Source: Blasia pusilla (taxonomy: Eukaryota > Marchantiophyta > Marchantiopsida > Blasiales). From it: a stretch of DNA of 64,000 bases. The notes beneath the pieces are model-generated. The model was not told where the DNA came from and did not search any database. It saw only the letters and a program-made list of their open reading frames with translations. The translations under genes and the position numbers were made by a program. Below, in pieces: positions 11,946 to 23,000 of the stretch. Within the stretch, counting starts at the first letter, position 1. Every line of letters starts with the position of its first letter. The stretch covers positions 24,986,001-25,050,000 of the forward strand of contig CM114275.1 in the NCBI GenBank assembly GCA_050084515.1. The letters run 5' to 3'.

Positions 11946-12680
11946 ACACTAGGGCCTAAGTTACTAACACCAATTTCAACAAGTAATCAATGAAGCCACA
12001 TTGCCTCATATGCTACATTGGTTACTCCTCTATACTCAGCCTCTGTTGAAGATAAAGCAACTGTAGGTTGCTTCTTTGAAGTCCAACTTATAGTTGCGCT
12101 TCCCAAGGTAAGTAAATAACCATATGTGGAGTATCTATCAGACACACTTCTTGCCCGATCAGCATCTATGAATTACTGTAATTCTAAACTTGGAGAAGGT
12201 TCAAATTAAAGCCCAAATTGAATAGAGAATTTCACATTCCGCATAATCCTCATTACAGCATCAAGGTGAGGTTTTCGAGGTGCTAGCATAAGTTGGCTCA
12301 CTAGGTCAACTGCATAGCTCAAATTTGGCTTGGTTATAGTTAGATAGATCAAAATTCCAATCATGCGCCTATACATATTAGAATGTGCAAGCAACTCTCC
12401 TTCATCCACTCTTAGCTTCACACTCTGGTCCAACGATGTAGAGATTGGCTTACAAGTTATCATACCGTATTTCGAAAGCTCGTAAAGAGCATATTGTCGT
12501 TGTAATAACCACATGCTCTCTTCAACCTTGATAAACTAACACCAAGGAATTTCTTGAGTTCTCCCAAGTCCTTAATATCAAATTCTGCTTGTAACCTTAG
12601 TTTGACTTGTTGTACCATATCACCCGTACTCCCAATAATCAAGAGGTCATCAACATACAATAGAATGATAATTGGAGGTC
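11945..12680 (-). pseudogene. Copia reverse transcriptase-RNase H segment, inverted
   Basis: Read on the minus strand this gives the Copia RT active-site region (IIILLYVDDLLIIGSTGDMV, 12684-12625), the linker with MYRRMIGILIYLTITKPNLS, and RNase H near 12,100-12,000 with the TVALSSTEAEY-type motif in a shifted frame. It ends at PSVIYA at about 11,945. The plus-strand fragment at 15,230 begins with exactly the residues that follow in Copia (DNISSIKLAN), so this is an inverted internal part of the same element. It contains internal stops. Confidence 0.85.
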
Positions 12681-15230
12681 CCAATCTCCTAGGTGACCTC
12701 TCTGCAAGCCATACTTGCGTAATCCACTCTTCACTGTCTGCACAATCCTCTCCGCTAGTCCATCCGCCTCAGAATGATCTCACGAAGTGGTGGGGTGGTT
12801 GATTAGTGCCTGATCACACAAGGCCTGAAACTCCACATGAAACTCTGTACCCTAGTCTGTCAACACCTCAGCTGATGCACCATAAGGACTCATCACTCCA
12901 TCTAGGAAGGCATACGCTAATCCCTCACTTGCTTTGTCAGGAAATGCAACCAACTCTATCCACTTCAGGAAGTGCTCGACCATCAACAACACGTAACGGC
13001 TATGACGCTCCATCAAAGGCAAAGGTCCTGCAAAATCCAAACTCCATCTATAACCTAGACCCATGATCAAGAGTGGATGCAATTGTGGAGTCAAAGCATT
13101 AAACGATGCCCATACTCGATCACACACCTTGAATCTGACAACAAATTGATGAACGTCAATCTGCATATCTCGCCACCAATATTGAATTTGGAGTAAGCTG
13201 TACGCCCACTTCACTCCAAAATGACCCAACTCCTCGAGGGCATGACGCACCAAACGTGCTCTCTATGAAGGATGAGGCACTACATGCACTCTACCATCCT
13301 CCCAAACTCGCAACACATGTGTCCCCTCCCATCAAAACCGTCAGACTCGCTGTAGGATCCGATCCCGCTCTCTAGCACCCAATGTACTCGGGACCTTGCT
13401 AGTACGCACGTACTCCAAGACCACTCCATCATCATGAATATCTTGGCCACTTATCGTCTCCTCACCGGCCTCTGAATCTAAGGACTCTCCATCAGACCTC
13501 GCCATCGAAGTCTCAGCAATCTGGCTCTCCATAGCCAACAAGCCCAAATAAGCTGACACGTGCCATCTTGGCACCAACTCCTCATCACTCTCACCATGCC
13601 AACAAGCTCCACTCGCATCTCACTGACTCGGGCATGGGTTAGTGCTCAAACCATCTACATCCTGATGGAGCGTCCCAGGTCTATGCACCACCTAGAAGTC
13701 ATACTCTTGCAACAAAAGAGCCCACCTTGCAAGCTTCCCAGTAAGCTTGTCGGAATCCATCAACCACTTAAGTGGCTGATGATCAATAATTATGGTAAAG
13801 GGATTTCCGAATAAATACCGCCGGAAATGTGCGACAGCCCATACTACAGCCAAGCATTCACCCTCATATGAGCTATATTACGCCTCTACAGAATTGTTCG
13901 AGTGACTAGCGTAAGCCACCATGAACTCTCTGCCATCATCGTCACGCTGGATGAGCACGGCTTCAAGCCCCAACATGCTCCAATCAATATGTAACTGGAA
14001 AGAAGGCTCCCTGATTGATCTCCTCAATATGGGCGCGGACGTCAATCTGTCCTTGGGCAGCTGAAATGCTCTCTCATGCTCATCCCCCTAGTGCCACTCC
14101 TGATCCACCTTGGTTAGCAAGGTTAGAGGCTTCACAATCAAACTGAGACCCTTGACGTATCGTCGAGGCATACCTATCAAACTTTGTGTGCCGATTGATA
14201 GGTCGGTAATCTCCACACATCCGCCTATCCATCCAGTTGCCATGCACATCCTTCTTGGCAGGCATGACAGTGGCAGATGCATACTCTCCATGTGACATCT
14301 CCACTAGTCCTACTCCAACCAAGTCCTGGCTCCTACTCTGAATCAAAGCTATCTCCATATCACTGTACTTGTAAGGTCGTCGGAAGATTGGCCTGTCACT
14401 GGACAACTCAATGCCGATCCCTGGATCCTTCTGCGTACCCGAATCTTGGATGCTAAATGTAAAACAACTCCTATAACTCCTAAGGAACTGGTGTATCCGG
14501 CGCCGCTCTCTTCTTGTCAATTAGGGCCCATATCTAGCTCCCAAGTCTCCATCGTGATTACAGTAGGACTCTCCAGAAAAAATCGGATCTCCTCCACGTG
14601 CACTACGCGGAACCACGCTCGATGCTGTGACTATCATCTCCTAGCGTACCTGCAAAACATCCCAAGAGGTCCAAGGATGTCCCTCCCGATCACCCCTGGT
14701 GTGTCGATCTTCTCGAGTCTCGCCCCCAACCATTGCCTCAACCGTCTCGGTAGGCATGGGGCTCACCAACGCAATAGTTGTGATCTGTTGCATCCTCAAA
14801 CGACGTTGCTCAGCTACACATAAGCTGAAAATCCATGTCAAGCAGTTCACGTCCATCGCCTGACCCAAGATATGACATCGTGATGCCTTTGATAGTGATA
14901 GTACTACCGTCACTCCCGTGGGGAATCCCATCGGTTGCTCACGCTCATCGGCATTGCGCTCCACCAACCGCTGTACCTGGTCATCCCAAACTAAGCCAGG
15001 TCCGGCCTCCTTGAATGCATAGGAAGCGGGAAAAATCACCAATGTGGGAAAGGCTGCCCGTGGCATGCCAATCCTGTTAACCATTCTCAACGGCGGTCGA
15101 TCATCGTTCCTCACAGCCTATGATCGACGGCCCGGATCCAATATGGAATCCACCAACAATTGGCAGTTGGCACGGAAGCAGTCGAGTTCAATTGTCCGAG
15201 ACGGGGTTGCACCATAGCAACCACATACAC
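12680..15230 (-). pseudogene. Gypsy fragment A: methyltransferase tail, RT N-term, RNase H, integrase
   Basis: A Gypsy polyprotein piece without LTRs, nested inside the Copia element. In its own direction it has the C-terminal part of a C5-methyltransferase-like domain (15114-14800; PASYAFKEAGPGLVWDD, then LGQAMDVNCLTWIFSL). The RT N-terminus follows (14520-14190; EYASATVMPAKKDVHGNWMD). The RT palm is missing: the frame jumps to the RT/RNase H connection and RNase H (about 14,150-13,640; FTIIIDHQPLKWLMDSDKL). Integrase comes last (13253-12852; YRWSLDFAGPLPLMERHSRY). It is closely related to the element at 43.6-55.06 kb. At ~12,680 it is fused in the same direction to Copia RT. Confidence 0.88.
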
Positions 15231-15474
15231 CCGACAATATTAGTAGCATCAAGCTTGCTAATAACCTTATGTTTCATGCTCGAACAAAGCGTGTTGAGGT
15301 GCACTATCATTTTATCACAAAGAAAGTACTTGTAGGAGAAATTGATCTTGTGTATATAGATACAGATCAACAAATTTCTCATATCTTTACAAAGGCATTG
15401 TCTAGAGATAAGTTTGAGATATTTAGAAACGATTTAGGCGTTAGAGATATCGTTATGAGCTTGAGGGGGAGTAT
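15230..15474 (+). pseudogene. Copia RNase H C-terminus and polypurine tract
   Basis: This is the end of the Copia polyprotein: DNISSIKLAN, FHARTKRVEVHYHFITKK, and LGVRDIVMSLRGSIED before the stop at 15482-15484. The polypurine tract TTGAGGGGGAGTAT (15461-15474) sits directly before the 3' LTR, as expected for Copia. The domain is continuous with the inverted piece at 11.9-12.7 kb. Confidence 0.88.
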
Positions 15475-15776
15475 TGAAGATTGAGTTATAGTCAAGCTCA
15501 TAAAAAATCCGAACTATATTTGGTACTCATACGAACTAGGGAAGCTTAATCTTGGTTAGTTAGTTAAGTGTAATTATCTTAATTGGGATTAATTAATCGT
15601 AATTAGTCTAACTGAAGACTATGGTTAAGATTAGGGTTAGGGTTGCTTGTACCTATGTAATTGAGAAGAGGATGAGCCTCCACTCATTCTCTCATTGCGA
15701 AATTTTGTTGTCGATGGTGGTGTGTGAGTGTCAGAGTCGTTTCCCACCAATTATGCTTCTTTAGCAGTTTTCTACA
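15475..15776 (+). repeat. Copia 3' LTR (LTR1)
   Basis: 302 bp from TGAAGATTGAG to TTCTACA, matching 8448-8756 along its length with scattered substitutions and small indels. That amount of divergence means the insertion is old. It is preceded by the polypurine tract. Confidence 0.87.
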
Positions 15777-15905
15777 GAATAAACATCCTCTGCCCAGAGG
15801 CAAGGAGGCAATTTTTTGGTCTGTGCCGAGAGGCTAATGATGACTACTAGAGGAAACTTGGAGTTTAGAAGTTTTGAGCGCCGCACAAGACAAATGTAGC
15901 AGAGT

Positions 15906-16909
15906 TATCGTGCGCCTACTCTCCTTGAACGTCAATCTCTAGTATTGCGGAAGCGTACGTTTAGTAGGACACGCTCTCATCGCTGACGTGCACCCAAACA
16001 CGCACTCTCGTTAGTCGGGTCTGGGTCAGTCCTTCATCCAACCAACCAAGTATTCTACTCGGCGTCTCATCAAGCTCAACCTTCCCTCATTCCTAGGTTC
16101 GCAACACGACAAGTCCTTCAAGACTTGGAACAGACTTTCTGGTTAGTCTAGGAACCTAAAACGGCACTTGCGCGCCTAGCAATCCCAATTTTTCAACGAA
16201 CCTCGAGCGAGTTTCTAACCGGGACCCAAGTAATTGAGTCAGAGGTTGGAATCCAAGAGGGATCTCTAAAATTCACCTCAATAGACTTGGTTTAGGTTTT
16301 CACGCCCAACTCCAAACTCCCGATCCATTCCATGCCCTTAAGCCGCCCTGTGGCGCCCAAAGTGGGGTTCGAATCCCTAGCACCCTTGGAGACCTTCCCC
16401 CTTACTAGTACTTTTGGGGATCTCCAATAACCCCCCACCTTTGGAAACGGATGGTCAGGCCCTTCCTTGTGGCCCTCAACCCGACTCTACTTACAGTCGT
16501 TTTTGGGTTGTTTCTCATCTGCTACTTGTGAGTTTGCGGAGATCTTTAGTGCATCTGAACTGCCTTTCCATAAGCTTTCCAATGCATCCTTACTTGTCCC
16601 AAACGCATCTTGGAATTAAAAGTTATGGCCATAAATACAGTCGGAAACTCTCAAACGCTAGTGGCGTTCCAAAACCGGATTCCTTCCTTTGACAACCCAC
16701 TTCCTAAACTTGACTCCTATCAAGTCTTGATATGCGTTTGGTCCTGGTTTCTCAGTTGCGACCACAACATATGAAACACGAAGCTTCGCTTGCATCTCGT
16801 CTCTTGTCTCTTCTCCGAGACCACTCCAACGCGCGAACCATCTTAGCATGAGCCCGCTAGTGTTCCGATGTTCCGCTTTGGCGCTCGTTTGGTCATGAGG
16901 GTCGTGACA
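15906..16909 (-). repeat. Family-D LTR, copy 1
   Basis: A 1,004-bp LTR with ends related to TGTCG...CGACA (here TATCG and GTGACA). Words shared with copies 2-4 include CTACTCTCCTTGAACGTCAA, CATCAAGCTCAACCTTCC, CTTACTAGTACTT and GGTCATGAGGGTCG. The sense strand is inferred from copy 3, where a primer-binding site abuts the left end on the minus strand. No protein is encoded; the open frames inside are LTR shadows. Confidence 0.8.
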
Positions 16910-17033
16910 AGAGCCTTTGGTGGTGACACCATCATCAATCCCAATCATCCCCAAAATTGGTTTTGTGAAGTTGGCAATGATACTCAAAGAGCTCTCAGAT
17001 GACAAGTGAATGAGTTGATTTCAGAAGCGTTTT
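16910..17033. other. 124-bp spacer between two family-D LTRs
   Basis: A short non-repeated segment separating two LTRs in the same orientation. No primer-binding site of the TGGTATCAGAGC type and no convincing polypurine tract is visible. It may be a deletion product, a miniature LTR element, or DNA between two independent solo LTRs. Confidence 0.5.
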
Positions 17034-18034
17034 TGTCGCGCCCCTACTCTCCTTGAACGTCAATCTTTAGTGTTGCGGAAGCGTGCGTTCAGTAGGTCAC
17101 GAACTCATCGCCGATCTGCACCCAAACACGCACTCTCGTTAGTCAGTGCAGGCCAACGGCGTTCCAACCCACCGAGTCCTCAACTCGGCGTCTCATCAAG
17201 CTCAACCTTCCTTAGTTCCTAGCTTCCAAAACATGGCAAGTCCCTCAAGACTTGGAACAGACTTCCTGGTTAGTCCAGGGATCTGAAATGGCACTTGCAC
17301 GCCTAGCGATCCCAACTGTTCAACGGTCCCCGTGTGAGTTCCGAACCGAGACCCAAGTAATTGAGTCGCGGCGTGAAATCCAAGAGGGATGTCTAAAATC
17401 GCCTCAATGGACTTGGTGCAGGTTTTCCAACCCAACGCCCAAACTCACGTTCCGTTCCATGCCCTTGAGCCGCCCCGCGGCGCCCAAAGTGGGGTTTGGG
17501 TTCCAAACACTCTCGGAGACCTTCCCCCTTACTAGTACTTCTGGGGTTCTCCAATAAGCCCTCTCCTTTGGGAAAAGAGGGTCGGGCCCTTCATTGTGGC
17601 CTTCAACCCGACTCTACTTACAGTCGTTTTCGGGTTGTATCTTGGTCGCTGCTTATGCGTTTGCAGCGATCTTTAATGCGTTTGAACCGGATCTCCATAA
17701 GCTTTCCAACGCACCCTTATTCGTTCCAAACGCATCTTGGTGCTAAAAGTTATGGCCATAAATACAGTCGGAAACTTTCAAACGCTAGTGGCGTTCCAAA
17801 TCCGGATCTTTGCTTTGGAAACCCACTTCCTAGACTCGACTTCTTTCAAGTCTCATTCCGCGTTTGGTCCAGGTTTCTCAGTCGCGACCATAACACCTGA
17901 AACGCGATTCCTTGGTCGCGTCTCGTCTCTTGTCTCCTCTTTGAGGCAACTCCAACGCGCAAACCATCTTAGCGTGAGTCCGCTAATGTTCCGATGTTCC
18001 GCTTGGCACTTGTTTGGTCATGAGGGTCGCGACA
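17034..18034 (-). repeat. Family-D LTR, copy 2
   Basis: A 1,001-bp direct repeat of copy 1, from TGTCGCG to GTCGCGACA, with intact inverted ends. The two copies differ at many positions throughout. No target-site duplication is evident around the pair. Confidence 0.82.
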
Positions 18035-18582
18035 GTTTTTCAGTTGGGCAAAAGTGGTTTCAAGTGGAGGAACATATCTTAATTTTGGATGGATGTCACA
18101 TTGTAGAGAATACAAGATGTTTTTTCCGGGGCAGGCGTTGGGATATATATGGGATCATATGGGATCGATATAGTGCACCTAGGGGGACAGGAATCTCTCA
18201 ATCCCCTTCTTTCTCAATTCCCATCTACAATTGTGAAGAGGAGCCATGGGTTAACCCAATGAATTCCTTACTCGTTTTGTATAGGAAGCAAAGCGAGTAA
18301 GGAACATTTTTGTTGATGATAAGGTGGAAGAGATCATAGACTGGAGTTTTTAATTTAGAAACTCGCATCCAATTTAATGTAATCATCTTATTTACAAAAG
18401 GATGTAAATAAAAATGCAATTTATTCTCAAATTTCCTTGGCTCTATTTTTTGATGTTGATATTTTTTTTGGTACGTATTGGATTTTGACAGGTTGTATAC
18501 TCATTTTCCGCACTTCGATGTAAGTGATCCACTCTTTACAACCGATTGGATTCCGAGAAATTGCAAGGAATGGGTCACTTCA

Positions 18583-18870
18583 TCCTTGCAACTTATCGAA
18601 TTGTGACATGTTGCAAGTTTGAATGCTTCTATGTCTTTGCCTCTCATTCCTTCATTTACATTTGTAACCTCAAAATTTACAAGACGTTGCAACTCTCTTT
18701 TTAGTTTTCATGTCTTGCAACTTATCGAATTTGGATAGGTTGCAGGAATGACTTTTGGAGGCTGTCATTTATCAAAGTCCATTTCAGTTTTTCTCATCTA
18801 TTTTTTGCATCTTCCTCATCTGTTTTCATTTTCTTCAGCTTGTTGCCTTCCTTCACTTATGGAGTTTGTA
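18583..18870. repeat. ~280-bp direct repeat, copy 1
   Basis: A segment from TCCTTGCAAC through CTCATTCCTTCATTTACATT and GGAATGACTTTTGGAGGCT to the TTCACTT region. It recurs at 19041-19320 with a 449-458 bp offset. It carries two imperfect palindromes of the TTGCAACTT...GTTGCAA type. No gene is recognised. Confidence 0.75.
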
Positions 18871-19040
18871 TCTAACAATACATGAAAACTTGCACGGGAT
18901 AGAAAAGGATGTACTTAAAGAGTTTTGTTGCAGAATAAATGAAATTCCTTTAATATTTTTGAAAATGGTTAAATAAAAGTAAAAAATTATTTTCAACTAT
19001 GTTATTTTTTCAAGCAACTGTCAAAGTCATTGTTACCTAC

Positions 19041-19320
19041 TCCTTACAACTTGTTGAATTCAGACATGTTGCAAATATGAATGCTTCTCTCTCTTTTCCT
19101 CTCATTCCTTCATTTACATTTTTAACCTCATATTTTCCAAGAGGTTGCAACTCTCTTAAATTCCTTGCAACTTGTTGGATTCCAACAAGTTGTAGGAATG
19201 ACTTTTGGAGGCTATAATTTATGAAAATCCATTTCATTTCTTCTCATCCATTTTTTGCAACTCCAACTTCAATTTTCATTTCCTTCAGGTTTTTGGCTTC
19301 GTTCACTTTTGACAACTCTG
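19041..19320. repeat. ~280-bp direct repeat, copy 2
   Basis: Second copy of the segment at 18583, with scattered substitutions. It contains the most perfect member of the palindrome family: 12-bp arms around a single T at 19168-19192 (CAACTTGTTGGA / TCCAACAAGTTG). Confidence 0.78.
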
Positions 19321-20269
19321 TTTAACCACACTTGAAAAATGCTCAGCCCTTCTTAAGACTCTGCAAACATCTTAGTAGATTTCTTTGCAACTCTCAATGA
19401 GTTATGTTCCCCAATAGTGGATGATATCAACAGAAGGATGTATATTAAAAGAGCATTTGTATTTGAAAGGAAACGCCTTCACTTCTCATGTCTTGCAAAT
19501 AGTCTCTCCTCTCTTCCAAGTCCTTCACTCGTCCAAGTCCATCTTAAGTTTCGATTTCTTGCAACATGTAGGATTCTAACAATGTTAGTTGGAACGAAGA
19601 AGTACTAGAGTCTCTGAGTAAGCGCTTATTAGAAACCCGCCTCTCCTCATCCCTAGGATTGTCATCATTGTTTGTTAAATTCCAACAACGTGTTGGGAAT
19701 GAGTATTGGAGTCTTTGCTTAAAAGCCTATCATCCTTTCATTTGATGAGAAGGCTTATACCCATACTCCTTTAGTGTCACTATACTCACTCATCTTTTCT
19801 AAGAGGAGTATTCGATAGTTTCTATTGATCCCATAGTTTGAGTGCTTTTTGAGCACTTATTATTGTTGTGACAATAGTTTTGCAATGATAAAATTCCCTC
19901 CTGCTTTACTAAATGTGACTTGAGAGAGAGAGAGAGAGAGAGCACTTTCAACATGCTAGAAGTGGTCGTCACATTCCCAAATAAATTTTCTGGTCTCAGA
20001 AAAAATGAGGTTATTACATACCACAATATGATTCTCCCCTAACTCTCATTTAAACATTTCTTACATTTGAAGGAAAAGAATAGATTAAAAATTAGAATAT
20101 AATTTTGAAAAAGGTTAAGAATTTTGTCTTTTTCTTAGAGAGTCTCCTGTCTTCCGTTTCTCTCTCCCGTTGTAATATCAAGCCCCCATGTGGAGAACAT
20201 TTTTTTCGAAGAAAAGGTAAGTTTCATAGTCGCAGCCGGTTATTTAGACATTTAATGATCCAAAGCAGT

Positions 20270-23000
20270 TCTTAACATTGCAAAATCGCCTCGAATTCCG
20301 AATCTACCTTCGAAATATTCAAAAGTAGTGTGTGTTTACAACGACTGCCCGTACTGGCTGGGGTATAGTTTGGGTATGGGCATCCACCGACGGTATAGTT
20401 TTTGGGCAGCTGGAAAGATCTTTGCGCTTTTAAAGTCGTTCCACATAAGAGGTTTACGATCTTCCAGTTGTATGATATGGAAGATGATGTGATCCAGGCC
20501 TCCCGAAATTCCTTGCCACTTCTTCGTTCCAAGTCCAACATGAGATGTGGAAAACTCTCACGGAGCGAGTCAGGGAGAGGACTTTGCTGTTGAAGGTGAA
20601 GAGTACATACGAACTCTGTATGCTCGCTCCCCGATGCCAGTTTAAATCTGATGATTGTTTCCTAACTACTTTGGCTAAAAAGGCCTCTGGATCGTAGTCA
20701 TGTATCCTTGAGCTCACTAAAAGTCTCCGTGCCCAGTGGCCCTGGAAGCCTGAATTCAATCAGAGGAGTTGGGTAACAGCGAGCCTGTGATCCCAAATCA
20801 AGAGAAAGAGGAGGAAGAGGAAGAGGAAGAGATGGAGGATGAGGAGCTGGAAGGTCAGATTTTAATTTCTTCAACTAACTTCTGCCATCTGGAGATCAGC
20901 TGAATTCTCTCTCATTTAGCTCTTGTGCTCGTCAGTTTCTCAAGGGCCCAGTTTGAGGTGTTGGAACGGTAGCGCCAATTGGCTGTAGAATCTAATAATG
21001 GCCTCTGCCACTTATCGCCTTGATTGAGTGTCGTGAATGATCAGAGGATTTTGATGCTCTAGCTGAACTCAATGTTAGCTTTTCGAGGGTATGGTTGCAA
21101 GACTATCTCCCTGACAAAGGCACTTGATTTTGCAAGAGGTATCAGAGGATTACCGGGTCCAATTGATCGAGAACCTATCCTCTCCGGTGTATTTAAAGAC
21201 AGTAGATCTGTGGCCCAGAGTATATAAGTCGTAATGAATCTTTCACTTTGAAACAGCAATCAAATCTTTGTTTCCTCGTCGAGTTTATGGAGCGTGATAG
21301 TGTGGATTACTGTTGTTGCTCTGACGTCACATCTGTAGATATGGACCCTGCAGATAATATTCCGAAAAACTATTTGCAGGCTTTGTTGGGGAAGTTTTCA
21401 TTCAGTAGTGATCATGCAGAGCAGATGGGTGACGGTGTTGCTGGGACAGACGAAGATGCAGAACATACAATCTATGAACAAGATGATGACGATGAGGATA
21501 GGGGGAATTGAAACTTGTTATGCAATTCACTCGCGAAGACTCTGTATCATACCAGTCATTAAGCCATGGGTTAATCGCAATGCAGCCCACGTGCAACGAA
21601 TAGCAAACATCTTGACCCGATTGCTCCTGTGAGCTTCCACTGAACTTCTGATCCAAGTGTCCTCAATTGAAGTGTCTTTTCGATACAGAAAATAACGATC
21701 CATGAAGGAGAGTATGCTTGTGGAATTCCACAAGTCGGACTTGGTGATTGTTCGATCTGCGATCATTATCACTTGGAGTTAGGGCCCTTGAATTCTTGTA
21801 AATTGGCCCGATCCGAAACCTTCATTCCCTGTGGAAGGTTTCTCGGTAGAAAGTTAAAATTATAGTAGCGTAACACTACGCTGATTACTTCTCCCATATC
21901 CAATCACCAACACTTGGACATCCGAAGGTGTGAAGCGTTTGAGGATCCGAAAGTTGCGTCGCTAAGTTCCTGAGTTTTAGAGCCGCAACCATGCTCTCAA
22001 AAACTGTATCGACGAATACCCGACTTCATGCAACAACGCGTACAATTCTGTTGCAGCTTGAATGTTGGAGGTTCCCTAATTTATCGAGTACATATACTGA
22101 GGTAAGAAAAATTCATACCGTACTGCGTTCCAATCATCATCATCATCACGATGAGAACATCCATCCCACGTACAAGTAGACCTTTCTGAATTCTCTTAGA
22201 ACTGACCAAGTGTTTTTTAAGCCATCCTCAAGACGTGACAACCCGCTGACTCCATGACTGTTCCTCCGCTTCGGGTCAAGATCATGCACATCTCGACTGT
22301 CGCTGGCACTCTGAAATTCGTTGGGGCGCGGAAAAACTGCAATCTATTCAGGTGTCCACTGCCCATGAGCATACAATGTTGTGCCGAAATACGGTGGCGA
22401 GACACCCGCCGAATTCTTTGCTCCACGAAAGAGAAGCGAGTGGTGGCTTGCCCGCTGCTGCAAACATTTCCAAAGACAGAACAACGCCGATCTGCAGTTC
22501 CAGAGTTGCCCATTTGATTTGTTTGAATTTGGACGGGAGTTAGCACCGCCACGAAGCTGCTATGGCGCGATGAGGACGGACACCTGTAGTCTCCTGCTGC
22601 GTGGAGCGCAGGTCGTGTGTCGCTCAGGCACCCGAGGCCGCGCTCATCCGCAGCTAAGATCCGATTCTCGCACGTGTCCTCCAGCCCTGTCGCGCAGGCA
22701 AACGGCAAGCAGGCGCGGTCACGATCTCATACAAGGAGGCGCGGGGGAGCCAATTTCGTCGCTGCATCTCGTCCGTTCGCCCCAGATCGTCCGACCACGA
22801 ATGCAACTAGGGTCTCCGTCAGCGACGTGGAGTTCTCGAGTCCTCCTGTACTCTAGAATTATTTGCTTCCGCATTCTCCCCTCCAACACGCCAACATTGG
22901 ACGGCTGTGTTGTAGCTAGAGACCGTCGATTCAAAATCTATGGGAGATGGATGGTTCAGGAATAGGTACTATGTTTAGGGGTTTGGGTTCCTTCAAGTTC
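20270..23000. other. Gene-like region of unknown nature (possible exon relics)
   Basis: Composition is richer in GC than the flanks. Open frames occur on both strands but none matches a family I know. Plus-strand pieces of interest are a Glu-rich segment at about 20,770-20,855 (E-rich run followed by MEDEELEG, then a possible GT splice donor) and a frame at 21248-21511 with an acidic tail (DDDDEDRGN). At 22.2-22.97 kb there are overlapping frames of 163 aa (minus) and 194 aa (plus), which cannot both be real. A decayed or unrecognised spliced gene is possible. Confidence 0.3.
21248..21511 (+). CDS. Hypothetical small acidic open frame (87 aa)
   Basis: An 87-aa frame with an acidic C-terminus and a Cys-rich CCCS segment in its first third. 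No homology is recognised. It might be one exon of a gene together with the Glu-rich segment ~400 bp upstream, but no convincing splice chain was found. It may also be chance. Confidence 0.2.
   Translation: MKQQSNLCFLVEFMERDSVDYCCCSDVTSVDMDPADNIPKNYLQALLGKFSFSSDHAEQMGDGVAGTDEDAEHTIYEQDDDDEDRGN

Noticed and set aside
17496-18300. 134-aa and 187-aa plus frames
   Set aside because: They lie in a family-D LTR; matching frames in copies 1 and 3 are not conserved.
22217-22965. Overlapping 163-aa minus and 194-aa plus frames
   Set aside because: Both cannot be real, neither has a domain, and length is explained by local GC content.
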